A stretch of 64,000 nucleotides of DNA from SVTX01 sp045602385 (GTDB lineage Bacteria; Bacillota; Clostridia; Oscillospirales; CAG-272), in contig JAZSBL010000025.1 of NCBI GenBank assembly GCA_045602385.1, positions 7,054 through 71,053 of the forward strand, read 5' to 3'. Each line of letters starts with the position of its first letter. The first letter of the stretch is position 1. Under the pieces are notes generated by a model. That model did not search any database. It saw only the letters and a program-made list of their open reading frames with translations, and had not been told where the DNA came from. Made by a program: the position numbers and the translations under genes. Of this stretch, positions 61,440 to 64,000 are shown one piece after another.

Positions 61440-62599
61440 TCACTACATTAGTAACCGACATAACAGTTGCAGATATATGCAAAGGCTTTGTCTATAACGA
61501 ATATGAGGGTAAGGGCTTGTTCGGTCTTTCCGGGAAGCTTGTTATCCAGCCTGAATATCAGCGCAACTATATCTACGCCGACGGAAAGCGTGACGTTGCC
61601 GTCATTGATTCCATTTTGAAGGGCTACCCCTTGGGATTAATATATTTTAACACCACCCCTGAGGGTAAGTACGAGGTGCTTGACGGACAGCAGCGTATCA
61701 CCAGCTTTGGACGTTACGTTACAGGCAAGTTCGCCATTAACGACCAAAACGGCATACCGAGATATTTTTCCGGACTTGCAAAGGATCTGCAGGACAAAAT
61801 TATGCAGACAAAGTTGACAATATATATCTGCGACGGAGCGGAAAGTGAAATTAAAGAGTGGTTTAAAACAATCAATATCGCGGGAATACCTCTAAACGAG
61901 CAGGAGCTTTCAAACGCTATCCACTCCGGTCCTTTTGTAACAAAAGCAAAAGAGGAATTTTCCAACAGTCAGAACGCCAACATTCAAAAATGGAGTGCGT
62001 ACATATCCGGAAGCGTTATAAGACAGGATTATCTCCGTACGGCTCTTTCTTGGGTGAGCAAGGGCAATATAGACGATTATATGAGTAAACACCGCTATGA
62101 CGATAACATCAATGAGCTTAAAGCCTATTTCACGAGCGTTATAGATTGGGTGTCAAGCGTCTTTATTGATGTTGAAAGCGAAATGCGAGGTCTGCCGTGG
62201 GGCGAGTTCTACGAAAAATACCACACAAATGCCTATGCTCCCGATGAAGTATCTGCAAAACTCAAAGCATTGTACTCTGACTTCTACGTTAAGGACAAAA
62301 AGGGTGTTTACGAGTACATTCTCGGTGGCTGCACCGATAGCAAGCTCCTAAACATAAGAGTGTTTGACGAGCCCACCAAAAAGACGGTTTACACTCGTCA
62401 GACAGAACAGGCAAAGCAGAACAATCTGTCTAACTGTCCTCTGTGTGCTTTAGGGGCAGACAATAATAAAAACCGCATCTGGAAAATCACAGAGATGGAC
62501 GCCGACCACGTTACCGCTTGGAGCAAAGGCGGCTCAACGGAAATAGACAACTGCCAAATGCTCTGTAAAACTCATAACAGAGCGAAAGGTAACAAGTAA
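61436..62599 (+). CDS. DUF262 (ParB-like) protein with C-terminal HNH nuclease
   Basis: Protein of 387 residues. The DUF262 domain covers about residues 1-170: LVIQPEYQRNYIYADGKRDV and LDGQQRITSFGRYV with G84-Q85-Q86-R87, the NTP-binding/hydrolysis motif of GmrS-like proteins. The C-terminal 60 residues are an HNH nuclease: a CPLC pair, D357-H358 (MDADHVTAWSKGG), N372 and CQMLCKTHNRAKGN with H380. In GmrSD and BrxU such domains make a type IV nuclease acting on modified phage DNA. Here it is coupled to a methyltransferase, so it could be a restriction enzyme of an unusual type II or IV system. The third gene of the operon; a terminator follows. Its base composition is less AT-rich than the two genes before. 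Confidence 0.92.
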   Translation: MITTLVTDITVADICKGFVYNEYEGKGLFGLSGKLVIQPEYQRNYIYADGKRDVAVIDSILKGYPLGLIYFNTTPEGKYEVLDGQQRITSFGRYVTGKFAINDQNGIPRYFSGLAKDLQDKIMQTKLTIYICDGAESEIKEWFKTINIAGIPLNEQELSNAIHSGPFVTKAKEEFSNSQNANIQKWSAYISGSVIRQDYLRTALSWVSKGNIDDYMSKHRYDDNINELKAYFTSVIDWVSSVFIDVESEMRGLPWGEFYEKYHTNAYAPDEVSAKLKALYSDFYVKDKKGVYEYILGGCTDSKLLNIRVFDEPTKKTVYTRQTEQAKQNNLSNCPLCALGADNNKNRIWKITEMDADHVTAWSKGGSTEIDNCQMLCKTHNRAKGNK

Positions 62600-62625
62600 G
62601 TTAATAACTGATTTGAAACAAACAG

Positions 62626-62660
62626 AAACACCGCGATTTTGATTGCGGTGTTTTTGTTTT
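62626..62660 (+). terminator. Terminator of the defence-like operon
   Basis: AAACACCGC / GCGGTGTTT stem (62626-62634, 62645-62653) then TTGTTTTTTG. Confidence 0.9.
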
Positions 62661-62672
62661 TTGTCTTTTCTA

Positions 62673-62701
62673 TTGAAAACGCGGGCGGAATAGTGTATAA
62701 T
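62673..62701 (+). promoter_or_regulatory. Promoter of the SDR gene
   Basis: TTGAAA (62673-62678), 17 bases, TATAAT (62696-62701), 40 bases before the ATG. Confidence 0.85.
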
Positions 62702-62740
62702 ATAAGTGTAAAACTAATTTTGAAATTCAGGAGGTAAAAC

Positions 62741-63505
62741 ATGAATCGTTTACAGGACAAGGTAGCAATTATTACCGGTGGAAATTCCGGTGTTGGAGCG
62801 GCAACCGCGATAAAGTTCGCCGCAGAGGGCGCAAAGGTAGTTATCACCGCACGCCGTGAGGCACCTCTCCTTGAGGTTGCAGAAAAGATCCGCGCCGCAG
62901 GCGGCGAGGTTCTTCCCGTAGTCAGCGACATTTCTAAGGCAGAGGACGCTAAAAAGGTGCTTGACGCAACTCTTGAGGCTTACGGCAAGGTTGATATTCT
63001 TATCAACAACGCGGGCGTTCTCGATAACGGTCTTAAAGCTATCGACAGCTTCTCCGATGAGGATATGAACAAGGTTATTGACATTAATACCAAGGGTACT
63101 ATGTGCATGATGCGCGAGATCTCCGCGGAAATGGCAAAGACAGGCTACGGCTCTATCGTTAATGTGGCAAGCGTTGCCGGCGTTATGGGCTGCGGCGGCG
63201 CGGCTTACGTTGCATCCAAGGCTGCCGTTATCGGTCTTACCCGTCACACCGCTCTACGTTTCGCAGGCACTAACGTTCGCTGCAACGCGATCTGCCCCGG
63301 AACAATCGTCACCCCCATGGTTGCAGGCATGAATCCCGCAAATATGGATATGAACATCTTTGGACAGATGATGAAGCACAACGACCTCAAGGTTCAGCCC
63401 TGCTTCCCCGAGGACGTTGCAAACATGCTCCTCTTCTTCGCTTCCGACGAGTCAAGAGCAATTACAGGTCAGGCTATCGTTACCGACTTTGGTTCGACAC
63501 TGTAA
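62741..63505 (+). CDS. Short-chain dehydrogenase/reductase
   Basis: Protein of 254 residues, classical SDR: TGGNSGVGAATAIKF (TGxxxGxG), INNAGVLDNG (NNAG), SVAGVMGCGGAAYVASKAAV with the Ser-Tyr-Lys triad, and NAICPGTIVTPM. The C-terminus ends ITGQAIVTDFGSTL. ITARREAP after strand 2 suggests NADP(H) as cofactor. The substrate is not shown; it could be a FabG-like or sugar/alcohol dehydrogenase. AGGAGG precedes the ATG by 6 bases. Monocistronic. Confidence 0.92.
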   Translation: MNRLQDKVAIITGGNSGVGAATAIKFAAEGAKVVITARREAPLLEVAEKIRAAGGEVLPVVSDISKAEDAKKVLDATLEAYGKVDILINNAGVLDNGLKAIDSFSDEDMNKVIDINTKGTMCMMREISAEMAKTGYGSIVNVASVAGVMGCGGAAYVASKAAVIGLTRHTALRFAGTNVRCNAICPGTIVTPMVAGMNPANMDMNIFGQMMKHNDLKVQPCFPEDVANMLLFFASDESRAITGQAIVTDFGSTL

Positions 63506-63528
63506 GGCAAGGGGATGCGAAGAGATAC

Positions 63529-63590
63529 GACAGGGAAACCCTTTTTAGAAAAAGGGCTTTCCCTAAAACCCTTCCCCAAAACCTTAATAA
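63529..63590. repeat. Family C repeat arm
   Basis: AGGGAAACCC..GGGCTTTCCCT with CCCTTCCCCAAAACCTTAAT matches the left arm of the element at 57758-57813. It may also end the SDR transcript. Only one arm is visible here. Confidence 0.7.
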
Positions 63591-63641
63591 GAATAGATGT
63601 TGTAGCCATTTAGAAATATAAAATGGTGTAGACACACAAAG

Positions 63642-63669
63642 GAGCCACCCCGACGGGTGGCTCTTTCTT
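63642..63669 (+). terminator. Hairpin with T run downstream of the SDR gene
   Basis: GAGCCACCC / GGGTGGCTC with 4-base loop, then TTTCTT. Confidence 0.8.
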
Positions 63670-63710
63670 GATATATTGCGATTTATCGGGGAGATGGCGG
63701 ACTAAAAAGA

Positions 63711-63850
63711 AAGGCTCCCTTGTGTAAAGGGAGCTGTCAACGCAGTTGACTGAGGGATTGTAAATGAAACATATGCACTAGAACAATCCCTCCGTCGCGC
63801 TTGCGCGCCAATTTGCTCTGCAAATTATTTCCCTTTACACAAGGGAGGCT
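63711..63850. repeat. Palindromic MITE-like element, family B, copy 2
   Basis: Arms 63711-63762 and 63783-63850 correspond to those at 14871-14992 (AAGGCTCCCTTGTGTAAAGG at the left end). The right arm has an extra 15-20 bases. It is followed by the recurrent words ACAGCCGTGGA and CCCCTATAAATCA. Nothing else is visible in 63506-64000. Confidence 0.85.
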
Positions 63851-63977
63851 TACGCAAAGCGTAATCCAAACGAATTTTACAGCCGTGGACACCCCTATAA
63901 ATCAAAATTTGAAATTTCGTAGGGGGCGACGGTCTATTAATAACGCCCCGTATATCAAGGCATTGTCGCTTTAAAAC

Positions 63978-64000
63978 AAAGGCTCCCTTGTGTAAAGGGA
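63978..64000. repeat. Start of a third family B copy at the window edge
   Basis: AAAGGCTCCCTTGTGTAAAG matches the left end of the copy at 63711, only about 270 bases further; the rest is outside the window. Confidence 0.75.

Overview
The window looks like a piece of a Bacillota (Firmicutes) chromosome, most likely an uncultured Clostridia member. Supporting signs are AGGAGG-type ribosome sites on nearly every gene, lipobox lipoproteins, a SipW/TasA-type secretion cassette, a MazF of the Bacillota type, class II fructose-bisphosphate aldolase, many sigma-A promoters with TTGACA/TATAAT boxes 17 bases apart, and a tRNA with an encoded CCA end. Genus cannot be told from the sequence alone.

Layout. 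1-3.9 kb: leftward operon of two exported TasA/camelysin-like proteins, a SipW-type signal peptidase and a DUF5305-like membrane protein. 4.4-9.5 kb: LytS-like kinase with a fused-domain response regulator, an acyl carrier protein, an HtrA protease and an OmpR-type regulator whose transcript may be attenuated. 9.5-14.7 kb: secreted and lipid-anchored proteins, a permease, and a collagen-like/BspA lipoprotein divergent from a small Xre regulator with twin operators. 15-25.8 kb: housekeeping and envelope lipid genes (acyl-ACP thioesterase, aldolase, a GT8/acyltransferase operon, orphan MazF, serC-serA, pgsA, an O-antigen-ligase-like protein).

25.8-52.4 kb: one leftward run of about 25 tightly packed genes behind a single strong promoter. 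It is a surface polysaccharide locus: PIG-L deacetylase, initiating sugar-phosphate transferase, seven GT4 and one GT2 glycosyltransferases, Wzx flippase, Wzy-like polymerase, the three UDP-N-acetyl-L-fucosamine enzymes (CapE, CapF, CapG), three membrane acyltransferases, two nucleotidyltransferase-fold proteins, an ATP-grasp enzyme and two soluble beta-propellers. One acyltransferase carries about 14 copies of a tetranucleotide in its 5' coding end, so it should switch on and off. Between two transferase genes lies a fused remnant of licD and tagD.

52.5-64 kb: tRNA-Trp with a duplicated downstream segment, a large lipoprotein, an amino-acid permease, a CofE-like ligase, a GMP synthase lacking its glutaminase domain, a three-gene defence-like operon (HEPN-motif protein, EcoRI-family adenine methyltransferase, DUF262-HNH nuclease), an SDR oxidoreductase, and palindromic MITE-like repeats of at least three families scattered over the window.

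The best candidates for something undescribed are the HEPN / EcoRI-type methylase / DUF262-HNH operon (59.0-62.6 kb) and the tetranucleotide-repeat acyltransferase (28.1-29.2 kb).
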